A stretch of DNA of 21,321 nucleotides from Zymogenus sp964542895 (lineage in GTDB: Bacteria > Desulfobacterota > Zymogenia > Zymogenales > Zymogenaceae), in assembly GCA_964542895.1 (NCBI GenBank), contig CAZIWT010000056.1, positions 1 to 21,321 on the forward strand, in the 5' to 3' direction. The translations under genes were made by a program, and so were the position numbers. Shown here piece after piece: positions 1 through 6,587 of the stretch; the stretch's first letter is position 1; every line of letters starts with the position of its first letter. The notes beneath the pieces are model-generated. The model was not told the DNA's origin and did not search any database. It saw only the letters and a list, made by a program, of their open reading frames with translations.

Positions 1-136
1 AGACCTGTCTGGTACTTGTTACTTTTTTCCCGACATATGATATTGCGACAATATTCGTGGTAAGCGGACACGGGCTAACAGAAGTAAGAATTCCAAGCCA
101 AAATGCAGTAGCTATCGCAGCACATAAATTTGTCAT
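1..136 (-). CDS. arsG: ArsG-family membrane permease, N-terminal 45 residues (cut by window edge)
   Basis: Partial gene: the ATG is at 134-136 on the minus strand and the reading frame runs off the left edge with no stop. The visible residues form one hydrophobic segment containing WLGILTSVSPCPLTTNIVA, then a basic stretch (GKKVTSTRQV). The LTS-x-SPCPL pattern resembles the first helix of CcdA/DsbD-like thiol-electron transporters and of the ArsG family, described as efflux permeases for trivalent aromatic arsenicals in arsEFG operons. The start codon shares ATGA with the stop of the upstream ArsF-like gene (133-136), so the two are translationally coupled. Family identity rests on the motif plus the ArsF neighbour. 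The true substrate, arsenical or simply thiol electrons, cannot be told from this fragment. Confidence 0.72.
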   Translation of the reverse strand, partial: MTNLCAAIATAFWLGILTSVSPCPLTTNIVAISYVGKKVTSTRQV

Positions 137-657
137 TCTTCAATTCTTTCTAAACAAATTCTTGTTTCATCTTGAACATATTTAATAAATGCATCTTCAT
201 CTTTGATAAGGTCCCAGATTTTTTCCAGCTTCTTCCATTCTTTCCTTTCCCCGTCTTTTATTCTTTCAAGCACCACGACATAATATGCCAGCTGAAAATC
301 ATTTACGTAAGCCTCGTTTACAGGATCCTGCATATTGTAAGAAAGAAATTTAAGACGGCCGTCCCTTAACTCATCAGGGAAACCGGAAACAACAGCCTCT
401 CTCGTCCATGCCTCGATGGTCAAACAAGTTCTACAGCGGTAATATCCATGGAAGTAGTAAACGACGACCGCATCCTTTGCCAGAGTATTTAAATCAGGTT
501 GAGATTTATCGGGTGTTTCACTGATTATAGATGTATCTGTGGAATCCTTTTCCTTTGACGGATCGTCAAATAGTTCTTTTTTTACCATATAGGAGACGCT
601 AACCACAAGAAACAATACAAGGATAATGGCAAATATTGTTTTTAGTTTCGGTTTCAT
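133..657 (-). CDS. arsF: ArsF-family membrane-anchored thioredoxin-like protein
   Basis: 174 residues. An uncleaved-looking membrane anchor lies at about residues 8-24, followed by a polar Asp/Ser/Lys linker (30-60) and a compact thioredoxin-like domain. That domain opens with VVVYYFHGYYRCRTCLTIE and carries the redox pair C75-x-x-C78; there is a third cysteine at C168. The motif and length fit the family annotated as ArsF, a nitrophenyl-arsenical nitroreductase subunit, usually paired with ArsG. The protein would sit outside the cytoplasmic membrane and exchange electrons or thiols with the permease encoded next, which it overlaps by 4 nt. Upstream, 13 nt separate it from the 31-codon ORF and its own ribosome site is only a weak A/G run, so coupling is likely. 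Family call is fairly sure; arsenic substrate is inference. Confidence 0.75.
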   Translation of the reverse strand: MKPKLKTIFAIILVLFLVVSVSYMVKKELFDDPSKEKDSTDTSIISETPDKSQPDLNTLAKDAVVVYYFHGYYRCRTCLTIEAWTREAVVSGFPDELRDGRLKFLSYNMQDPVNEAYVNDFQLAYYVVVLERIKDGERKEWKKLEKIWDLIKDEDAFIKYVQDETRICLERIEE

Positions 658-670
658 GCTATTTTTCTTT

Positions 671-766
671 CTAAATGATTTCCTTAAAGGCTCTTGTTTC
701 TTTTACAAAAACCGCCGCGGCAAAAACAAGAATGAAGGGCGTCATAGCCCTGATTAACTTTTTCAT
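671..766 (-). CDS. 31-residue hydrophobic microprotein, leader-like
   Basis: Short ORF starting at 764-766 and ending with TAG at 671-673. It reads MKKLIRAMTPFILVFAAAVF and then VKETRAFKEII: two lysines, a hydrophobic core and a short charged tail. It has the best ribosome site in this group, AAGGAG six bases before the ATG. The N-terminal half and the bases upstream closely resemble the start of the 244-residue gene at 1590, so it is either a genuine membrane microprotein, a translational coupler for arsF 13 nt downstream, or the remnant of a duplicated and truncated copy. Nothing identifies a biochemical function. Confidence 0.5.
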   Translation of the reverse strand: MKKLIRAMTPFILVFAAAVFVKETRAFKEII

Positions 767-855
767 ACCAAGCTCCTTTGGATAAAAACTGTTTCAAGCC
801 GCCCGGTTGATTACAGATGCACCGGCACCCCTTCGTTCGGTTTTTTGGGATTAGG

Positions 856-1590
856 TTAAGGCTTCGGTTTTGGTTTGTAGGTTGGGTTGTTGCGCCTCCC
901 TTCATAAAGGATCAATCCGGGCTTGCCGGGATTGAAATTTTCCATCCACCTCCTGAAATTATCTATCTCCTTTTCGTCTTTAGGCAGCGTCAAATCGGAG
1001 AGAATTGCATCAGAGCTCCGGGGCACTCCCGCACAGGCGTCGGTTATAAATGCCCCGTCTTTAAAAATGTACTGTATCAGTCCAACGTCCTCAATCAGGT
1101 TTACCTCTTTAAACTCCCTTTTCGCCCTTTCAAAATCTAATGAAATATCGATGAAGTAAAACTTGATTTTCCCCTCCCTTCCCCCCTCCATCTCGAAGAG
1201 GTTTTTTAAAACAATGGCCTCGTGCTTGTTATGAATATCTTCGGCATACGGATTGAAGGTTGCGAGAAGGAAGCTCTCTCCCCTCGCCTTTACGCCTACC
1301 AGGCCGTCCAGCGTGATCTCCTGGATGTAGCCTCTGAAAGCGTACAAGGTCAAAATCTTTCGGTATGATTTTTTCGCCATGTCCATTTTGTATCCCGTAT
1401 TAAAGGCCCTTACGGCCCACTCCCTGTTCTTCTGTTCGGGATCGTCCTTATGATTTCTCCAGCCCCTGTACCAATCGTCGGCGGAGTAATCCTTTGAATA
1501 AGCATCTTCCGGACCCGTAAAATTTATTAGAAAAACCGCCACAGTAAAAACAATAAACAACAGCGTCACCGCCCTAATAAACTTTTTCAT
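856..1590 (-). CDS. Unrecognised exported protein, possible thioredoxin-like fold lacking CxxC
   Basis: 244 residues from the ATG at 1588-1590, which has AAGGAA upstream. An in-frame extension to 1761 would overlap the antiporter gene and lacks signal-like character, so it was not used. Residues 1-25 form a signal peptide or anchor (MKKFIRAVTLLFIVFTVAVF). The mature part has a middle segment, FLLATFNPYAED at about 107-118, then a helix, KIKFYFIDISLDF, and YIFKDGAF. This beta-alpha-beta rhythm recalls thioredoxin folds, but the only cysteine is C186 and no CxxC exists. The C-terminus is Pro/Lys rich (PTYKPKPKP). It lies upstream of the microprotein and ArsF/ArsG on the same strand, so it may be a periplasmic partner of that system. 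I do not recognise the family. Confidence 0.7.
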   Translation of the reverse strand: MKKFIRAVTLLFIVFTVAVFLINFTGPEDAYSKDYSADDWYRGWRNHKDDPEQKNREWAVRAFNTGYKMDMAKKSYRKILTLYAFRGYIQEITLDGLVGVKARGESFLLATFNPYAEDIHNKHEAIVLKNLFEMEGGREGKIKFYFIDISLDFERAKREFKEVNLIEDVGLIQYIFKDGAFITDACAGVPRSSDAILSDLTLPKDEKEIDNFRRWMENFNPGKPGLILYEGRRNNPTYKPKPKP

Positions 1591-1732
1591 CTTTGGTTCC
1601 TTTTTACAAAAACTACTTTGTGCTGCAGGTTGGAAATTTGAAATATTCTTACCAATAAAGGTCGTTAAACTTATTAAAAGTATCGATGCATGCCGCCGAC
1701 CATCCGAAAACGGCACATCTCTATATCGAATC

Positions 1733-3325
1733 TCAGTCACCCTCCCCTGCCCCATCATCATCTCCCTCCTCCATTATATCCAGCTTGGCGTCAATCTCCT
1801 TGGTCAGCTCCCTCATGGCGTCATCGGAGATCAGCCCCTGGCCGTATGCGCTCTTTATCGCGTCCTTCTCCACGATCAGAAGGTGCCTCCTGACCGAGAT
1901 CAGCTCCTCCTCCTTCAGAAAGTCCTTTTCGAGGTGGAGATCGGAAAGCCCCTTTTCCAGCGCCTTCGACCTCTCCACGTACTGCTCTTTCAGTTTTCTG
2001 TAGACGCTCGTCGATATCTCTTTTTTCTTCGCCATCCCCTCGATCTCCTCCATGGCCCGGCCCACGGCGGAAAGCCCCCCTCGGTATATTTCGTAAGCCT
2101 CCCGCTCCTCGGTGGGGCCGGTAACGAGGCCCAAACGCCTCAAGAGCGGCCTCATCGTCATTCCTTGGCCTATGAGCGTCAGGAACACAACCCCGAACGT
2201 CATCGAGAGGATCAGCTCCCTGTATGCGAAATCCTGGGGCAGGGAGAGGACCAGCACCATCGAGATGGAGCCCCTTATCCCCCCCCAGACGAGGACCATG
2301 GCCCACCTGAGGGAAACATAGATCCCGCCTCCGATCCGGTTGACGATGGGCCTCGTGAGATATATCACCATGAGCCGAGAGATGAGCACCGCCCCCCAGG
2401 CGATGAGGATGGGGACGATATTGTCGAGAATTTTCGCCACGGTAAGTTCTATCCCTATCAGGATAAAGACGATAGAGTTGACCACGAAGACCACGTACTC
2501 CCAGAAGGAGGATACGGCGAGCTTGGTGGATGGGGACATCCCGTACTTCGTGCCGAAGTTTCCGCTCATCATCCCGGCGACGACAACGGCGATGACGCCC
2601 GACACATGAAGCTCCTCCGCCACGAGGTACGAGCCGTAGGCCAAGATCGACGTCAGCGTGATCTCGATCAGGTGGTCGTCCACCTGGGCGGTCAGGATGC
2701 TCATGAATAGACCAAGGCACGCCCCCACGGCGATTCCGCCGGCAACGACTATGATGAACTTCTGGATGCCCGCGGCTATCCCGATCCCGCCGCCGTTTAT
2801 GGCGGCCAGGACTATGGTGAAGATCACGACTGCGGTGCCGTCGTTGAAGAGGCTCTCCCCCTCTATCATCACGGTGAGCTTTTTCGATATCCCGAGCTTC
2901 TTGAAGATCGCAAGCACGCTTATCGGGTCGGTCGCGGCGATGAGCGCGCCGAACAGCAGGACGGCGCCCGTGCTCACGGCTACTGCCGGCTGGCTCCACC
3001 CGAGCCCCAGAAAGACGATCCCCGCAACGACGGCCATCGTAAAGAGGACGCCGGGCACCGCCAGGATCACGATCGTCCAGGCGTTTCTGAGAAAGTCTCT
3101 GATGTCGAGGTGAAACGCCGCCTCAAAAAGCAGCGACGGCAAAAGCACGAAGAAGAGTATCTCCGGGGTGAGGTGGAGGTCGGGGAGGGCGTGGAAGAAG
3201 CCTAAGGCCAGCCCCACTATGACGAGCGCCACGGTGTATGGGAGCTTTATTCTCCTTACGATCATGGCGACCGACGTGACGACAATTAGGAGGCCAATTA
3301 TTTCTTTCTCGATAGCGAGTTCCAT
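1733..3325 (-). CDS. Na+/H+ antiporter, CPA1/NhaP type
   Basis: 530 residues. Roughly twelve hydrophobic segments fill residues 8 to about 395. Key family motifs are present: FFVLLPSLLFEAAFHLD (58-74), the ATDPISV helix (131-137) and EGESLFNDGTAVV (155-167), whose Asn-Asp pair N161-D162 is the ion-binding site of electroneutral Na+/H+ exchangers. The last 130 or so residues are charged and helical and end in an acidic EEGDDDGAGEGD tail, a cytoplasmic regulatory domain seen in NhaP and plant SOS1-like proteins. It exchanges protons for Na+ (or K+) at the inner membrane for pH and salt balance. A GGGGA ribosome site precedes the ATG, and a strong promoter with an overlapping palindrome sits about 40 nt upstream. 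It is followed on the same strand, after 142 nt, by the 244-residue gene. Confidence 0.93.
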   Translation of the reverse strand: MELAIEKEIIGLLIVVTSVAMIVRRIKLPYTVALVIVGLALGFFHALPDLHLTPEILFFVLLPSLLFEAAFHLDIRDFLRNAWTIVILAVPGVLFTMAVVAGIVFLGLGWSQPAVAVSTGAVLLFGALIAATDPISVLAIFKKLGISKKLTVMIEGESLFNDGTAVVIFTIVLAAINGGGIGIAAGIQKFIIVVAGGIAVGACLGLFMSILTAQVDDHLIEITLTSILAYGSYLVAEELHVSGVIAVVVAGMMSGNFGTKYGMSPSTKLAVSSFWEYVVFVVNSIVFILIGIELTVAKILDNIVPILIAWGAVLISRLMVIYLTRPIVNRIGGGIYVSLRWAMVLVWGGIRGSISMVLVLSLPQDFAYRELILSMTFGVVFLTLIGQGMTMRPLLRRLGLVTGPTEEREAYEIYRGGLSAVGRAMEEIEGMAKKKEISTSVYRKLKEQYVERSKALEKGLSDLHLEKDFLKEEELISVRRHLLIVEKDAIKSAYGQGLISDDAMRELTKEIDAKLDIMEEGDDDGAGEGD

Positions 3326-3361
3326 TGTGTCCCCTGAAAGATTGTTAATCTTATATAGAGG

Positions 3362-3390
3362 ATTTTACTTGACGACACGGCCCGTGTCAA
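3362..3390 (-). promoter_or_regulatory. Sigma70 promoter of the Na+/H+ antiporter
   Basis: On the minus strand TTGACA (3385-3390) is separated by exactly 17 bp from TAAAAT (3362-3367), a near-consensus sigma70 promoter. The predicted transcript start lies about 30 nt before the antiporter ATG at 3325. Confidence 0.75.
3374..3388. promoter_or_regulatory. 15-bp palindrome overlapping the antiporter -35 box (putative operator)
   Basis: GACACGG-C-CCGTGTC: two perfect 7-bp arms around one central base. The right arm covers four bases of the -35 hexamer and the rest lies in the spacer, so a dimeric protein bound here would block RNA polymerase. No candidate regulator gene is adjacent. Confidence 0.55.
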
Positions 3391-3478
3391 CGGGGTTTTC
3401 GCTTTGAAATCCCGTCCACTGCTTATGCCGAATAGATATGATCTATGAATCGAAAAGCAATTAGACATGTTTGACTAT

Positions 3479-3507
3479 AAAAAAAGGGCGGATCTTAAAA
3501 CCCGCCC
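3479..3507 (-). terminator. Rho-independent terminator after the Rieske gene
   Basis: Read on the minus strand: GGGCGG, a loop of about 10 nt, CCGCCC, then seven T residues (the A-run at 3479-3485). It lies 40 nt beyond the stop of the Rieske gene and upstream of the antiporter promoter, isolating the two transcripts. Confidence 0.85.
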
Positions 3508-3547
3508 CTACTAATTTATCAAGCTTATCAATATTTGGACTAACAGC

Positions 3548-3988
3548 CTACTTCCCCTCCATCATTATCTTACTCTTGACGTCGACCATGACCTCGCCGG
3601 TTGCCTCCACCTTTACGTTGTGCCAGATGAGGTCCTTCTTCGCCTTGCTTCCTTCTATTACGTGGCCGTGCTCGTCGAACTTGGAGGCGTGGCACGGGCA
3701 TAGGTACGAGCCGTCCGGCTTTTTCTCCACGAGACACCCGACGTGCGTACACGCTCCGGACATGGCGGTGAAGCTCTCCCCATTCCGAAATATAAAGAGC
3801 TTTTCCTTCTTGATCACCTTGAATCCGCCATCCGTGAAATCGTCTTTCATACCCACCGACACCCACTTCTCCTTTGAAAAGGCCTTAAGGGGTGCCAGCA
3901 CCGAAAGTGATGCAACAAGCGAAACTATAAAGCCGATAAATCCCCTTCTGTTTACATTCTTTCCGTAATCTCTATCTTTGCAGCTCAT
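3548..3988 (-). CDS. Tat-exported bc1-type Rieske [2Fe-2S] protein, stand-alone
   Basis: 146 residues. Residues 13-17 (NRRGF) followed by a hydrophobic stretch to about 35 form a twin-arginine signal anchor. The Rieske fold is complete: box I CTHVGC (C80, H82, C85) and box II CPCHASKFD (C97, C99, H100). C80/H82/C97/H100 would bind the 2Fe-2S cluster, and C85-C99 can form the disulfide typical of high-potential cytochrome bc1/b6f Rieske proteins. At 146 residues it is short for a bc1 subunit, with a reduced linker. It normally passes electrons from quinol to cytochrome c, but no cytochrome b or c gene is nearby and it is flanked by its own promoter and terminator. A GGGAG ribosome site lies about seven bases before the ATG. 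Domain call is firm; its electron partner is unknown. Confidence 0.93.
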   Translation of the reverse strand: MSCKDRDYGKNVNRRGFIGFIVSLVASLSVLAPLKAFSKEKWVSVGMKDDFTDGGFKVIKKEKLFIFRNGESFTAMSGACTHVGCLVEKKPDGSYLCPCHASKFDEHGHVIEGSKAKKDLIWHNVKVEATGEVMVDVKSKIMMEGK

Positions 3989-4056
3989 GGTTTTACTCCC
4001 TTAAAAAAACTTTTTAGACAAACATCCCCTTACTTCGTTTCGGCAGCGACAATATT

Positions 4057-4084
4057 GAAAATAGTTGCGGTGAAAATAGTTGCG
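4057..4084. repeat. Two 13-bp direct repeats in the leader of the Rieske transcript
   Basis: GAAAATAGTTGCG occurs at 4057-4069 and again at 4072-4084, separated by 2 bp (15-bp period). It lies between the predicted Rieske promoter and the gene. Tandem sites of this kind can be operators for response regulators, or a recent slippage duplication. Confidence 0.7.
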
Positions 4085-4123
4085 AGCGTAACCGCTAAAA
4101 GTAATTACTACCATGTTTATACT

Positions 4124-4152
4124 ATTTTACTTTTGGACTCAATGGTTGTCAA
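4124..4152 (-). promoter_or_regulatory. Sigma70 promoter of the Rieske gene
   Basis: Minus strand: TTGACA (4147-4152), 17 bp, TAAAAT (4124-4129). This predicts a leader of about 130 nt before the Rieske ATG at 3988. The leader contains the 13-bp direct repeats. Confidence 0.7.
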
Positions 4153-4171
4153 GGGAATAATTTGGTCTATA

Positions 4172-4885
4172 TCAGAGGTCAACGGGAATCTCTTTCTGTA
4201 TTTCTATCCCCTTGAGCGTAACGTTCGAGGAAAAAGCGTATATCTCGACGCCTCCCTCTTTCGCCTCAGTAAGCGCCCCGGAAAAGCGGGGGTCGTTTGC
4301 GGTGTTCGGACAAAAGGAGGTCACGTCCCCCCTCTGGGCAACGAAGATAACCGCCGCGCGGTATCCAATCCCCTTCAGCTTGATCAGCTCGGTCAGGTGC
4401 TTCGTCCCCCGGAGAGTCTCGGCGTCCGGGAAAAGGGCGACGCCGTCTTTTACAAGCGTAACCCCCTTGACCTCGATTACGAGGTCGGGGGTTTCGTCGG
4501 GGCCGGTGGATTCGCTTCTGGAGAGGAGGAGGTCGAACCTGCTGTTCTCAAACCTCCACTCCCTCTTTATATTGTCGTAGGATGAAAACGGCGGGAATCT
4601 TTTATCTGCGAGATATTCGTGGACCATCCGGTTGACCACGACCGAATCGATCGAGACTAATGTCCCCTCCATATCGGCGAGGACAACGGTGTATTTAGTC
4701 TTGCGGTTAGAATTGTCCGCGCGGGCAAGGTATACCCCCCTCCCCCCGGTGAGTAACTCCCTTAACCTTCCCGTGTTCGGTATGTGGGCGAGATTAATCT
4801 TCCCCCCGATATCCACCTTTGCCAGGAAGCGGTTTTCCCGAACCAAAAACCGAGCCGGAATCAGATCGCCGCGAAACGAAACCAT
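4172..4885 (-). CDS. sfsA: SfsA, sugar fermentation stimulation protein / DNA-RNA nuclease
   Basis: 237 residues, the usual SfsA length. Family hallmarks are HIPNTGRLRELL (34-45), FDLLLS (117-122), the nuclease-like core DLVIEVKG (134-141) and FPDAETLRGTKHLTEL (152-167), then FCPN (191-194). SfsA was named for boosting maltose metabolism in E. coli. Its N-terminal OB-like domain and C-terminal PD-(D/E)xK-like domain suggest a nucleic-acid nuclease, which remains loosely defined. The gene follows the DUF169 gene with a 25-nt gap and has no clear ribosome site of its own, which suggests translational coupling. Identification is secure; biological role is not. Confidence 0.95.
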   Translation of the reverse strand: MVSFRGDLIPARFLVRENRFLAKVDIGGKINLAHIPNTGRLRELLTGGRGVYLARADNSNRKTKYTVVLADMEGTLVSIDSVVVNRMVHEYLADKRFPPFSSYDNIKREWRFENSRFDLLLSRSESTGPDETPDLVIEVKGVTLVKDGVALFPDAETLRGTKHLTELIKLKGIGYRAAVIFVAQRGDVTSFCPNTANDPRFSGALTEAKEGGVEIYAFSSNVTLKGIEIQKEIPVDL

Positions 4886-4910
4886 CTATCGGCACCGCTG
4901 CATCGGTGGC

Positions 4911-5678
4911 TTACTTCCCCCCGCCCCTTCGACCCCTTATCTTGAGCCACGGGTCTATCGTGAGAAAGCTCTCGCCCATATCCATCGCCATATCCCAAAG
5001 ATGATCCGTGGTCATCGAGAAGGTCATTGTCGAGGGATCGATAAAGGGCCGGCATGCGATGTCGAAGCTCCCCAGAACCGCCTTGGGGCTCTTGCTTCTC
5101 GACTGGATCCTCGGCTCGGTGACGATGTTATAGCAACCGGAGCTGAACTCGGTTATCACCGCGTCGCTTCCCTCCCGGGCGTAGTTCGCCATTACGATCA
5201 TCGCGCCCATAATGTCGGCGTTGCCGTAGATGCTGACCGCCTCGGGCGGCTCCTCTTCGGTGAAATCCTTGAGCGGCCTAAAGACTATATATTCGCCCGC
5301 TGCGGGAACGAACTCTATTTCATCGGAAAGGGCCTCCCCAAGCTCCGGCGTCTTCTTGAACCGCTCCCCCTCGATCCTGCCGGGAATTCCGTGGGAGAGA
5401 AAGTGCCCGATCCCCTTCATCAGGCTCTTCTTGAACCCTAGGTAAAAGGCGCCCCCGCGGCACGCCAGCCACTTCCTCGAAAAATAGACCGCCTCCCCCT
5501 TTCTCGCCCTGTTCAGGAATGGATATATGCAGACCCGGCTCTTCTTCGTGGCGGTTCTTGCATCCTTCGGCTCCAGGTCGGTGTAGCTAAAACCGATGGG
5601 AGACTCATCCAGCCCCAGCATCTCCCTGAGCAGGTCCTCGAGGGCGCCGTAGTCCCCCCTCTTAAGCCCTGTTGACAT
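4911..5678 (-). CDS. DUF169 family protein
   Basis: 255 residues. It matches the DUF169 pattern common in anaerobic bacteria and methanogens: an N-terminal LLREMLGLDESPIGFSYTD segment, then spaced cysteines in contexts such as LACRGGAFYLGF, SSGCYNIV and FDIACRPF, and a C-terminal MTTDHLWDMAMDMGESFL. The conserved cysteines suggest metal, cluster or thiol chemistry, but the family has no established reaction. There is no signal peptide, so it is probably cytoplasmic. It heads a two-gene unit with sfsA. The start at 5678 has AGGT at a long spacing, and no better start is visible. The 207 nt upstream contain only pyrimidine-rich sequence and a short inverted repeat near 5737-5749. Confidence 0.85.
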   Translation of the reverse strand: MSTGLKRGDYGALEDLLREMLGLDESPIGFSYTDLEPKDARTATKKSRVCIYPFLNRARKGEAVYFSRKWLACRGGAFYLGFKKSLMKGIGHFLSHGIPGRIEGERFKKTPELGEALSDEIEFVPAAGEYIVFRPLKDFTEEEPPEAVSIYGNADIMGAMIVMANYAREGSDAVITEFSSGCYNIVTEPRIQSRSKSPKAVLGSFDIACRPFIDPSTMTFSMTTDHLWDMAMDMGESFLTIDPWLKIRGRRGGGK

Positions 5679-5885
5679 TACTTGTACCTGAAATATCCTT
5701 TGTCATTTATCTCAATGAAATCGTCCGAGCACCCAATCCGACTGTCGGACAACTGCCGTTTTAAAAGAAAAAATAGGGCCGATTAGACATCACCCTTTTC
5801 CCTTTCACCTTCCCCCCTCCCTCCCCCCTTCAGTATTCTCCAGATCCCGAAAGCCTTCAAGACATCGTGTCTCTCTCAAAATGAA

Positions 5886-6143
5886 TCAGCCCTTCTTCTT
5901 TTGCCCGCCCAGCGCCCTCTCTATGAACAACTGGTCGAATCCGACAATTACATCGCCGTCGACGCTGATCACTGGGACCCTGATGTCGTCATCGGTCAGT
6001 TTCCTCATCTCGGCAAGGGCGCCCCCGTCCTTCGTTACATCGCGGTTGATGAACTCGATCCCGGAATCTTCAAAGAACTCCTTTGCCCTATTGCAGTAGG
6101 GACAGGTCGGCGTGGTGTAGATAATCACCTTGGCTTTCCCCAT
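5886..6143 (-). CDS. Glutaredoxin-like protein
   Basis: 85 residues, a single thioredoxin-fold domain. The redox motif CPYC is at C14-C17 following KVIIYTTPT. The cis-proline strand is VPV (56-58) and the GFDQ turn (68-71) is the usual glutathione/thiol-binding loop. It reduces disulfides or carries electrons to reductases. In anaerobes without glutathione such proteins usually work with thioredoxin-reductase-like partners. A GGGAG ribosome site lies six bases before the ATG. It lies 150 nt downstream of the rubredoxin gene and on the same strand as the flavoprotein-ArsC fusion, so it is a plausible reductant for that protein, though this is inference. Poly-Lys tail KKKG. Confidence 0.9.
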   Translation of the reverse strand: MGKAKVIIYTTPTCPYCNRAKEFFEDSGIEFINRDVTKDGGALAEMRKLTDDDIRVPVISVDGDVIVGFDQLFIERALGGQKKKG

Positions 6144-6293
6144 CCTTGACTCCCTCGTTATTAGCGCTTCTCAAGTCGTTAAGAAGACCTATTCAAGTCC
6201 TCATAAAATCCGCAGCATCACGAATAGTTATACATTCTCCCCGGCGAGCATCTTGATATTGTTTGGACTGCTTTAATCCGGTAAGAGGGTTTT

Positions 6294-6455
6294 TTATCTC
6301 TCCTTTTCAAAATCGCTCTTGTCCGAGCCGCAGACGGGACAGATCCACATTTTTGGAAGATCCTTGAAGGATGTATCGGCGGGAATCCCGCTCTTCGGAT
6401 CGCCGTCCTCGGGGACGTAAATGTAGTTGCAGACTTTACACTCGTATCTATCCAC
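6294..6455 (-). CDS. Rubredoxin, GTG start
   Basis: 53 residues, starting with GTG at 6453-6455 and ending TAA at 6294-6296. It begins (M)DRYECKVCNYIYVPEDGD and ends near WICPVCGSDKSDFEKER. The two CxxC pairs (C6/C9 and C39/C42) bind a single iron, and the residues around them (Y4, Y11, GDP, DLP, W37, CPVCG) are textbook rubredoxin. It is a cytoplasmic one-electron carrier in anaerobes, often serving oxygen or superoxide reduction or flavoproteins. A GGAG sits about four bases before the GTG. It lies 132 nt downstream of the iron-sulfur-flavoprotein/ArsC fusion, making it a candidate redox partner. Very secure identification despite its size. Confidence 0.95.
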   Translation of the reverse strand: MDRYECKVCNYIYVPEDGDPKSGIPADTSFKDLPKMWICPVCGSDKSDFEKER

Positions 6456-6587
6456 CGTCTCCAATCCTCAATAACCTTTCAGCTATACTGTATATTCTAT
6501 CACCGCGGTGGGGATATGTAAATATTGAATGTGGAAATTTTTAAGATAAAAGAAGAATTTTTTATCAAATCAACCGATCCGATCGAC

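Noticed and set aside
1591..1761. N-terminal extension of the 244-residue protein to a start at 1761
   Set aside because: The extension overlaps the end of the antiporter gene and has no signal-like character. The ATG at 1590 has a ribosome site and begins a clear signal peptide.
1821..2999. 392-codon frame antisense-shifted within the antiporter gene
   Set aside because: It is a GC-rich shadow frame on the same strand with Arg/His/Gly-rich translation and no family pattern. The antiporter frame is certain.
6545..6566. AT-rich hairpin GATAAAA/TTTTATC after the flavoprotein-ArsC gene as a terminator
   Set aside because: The stem contains a single G-C pair at each end and would be too weak; read-through to rubredoxin remains possible.
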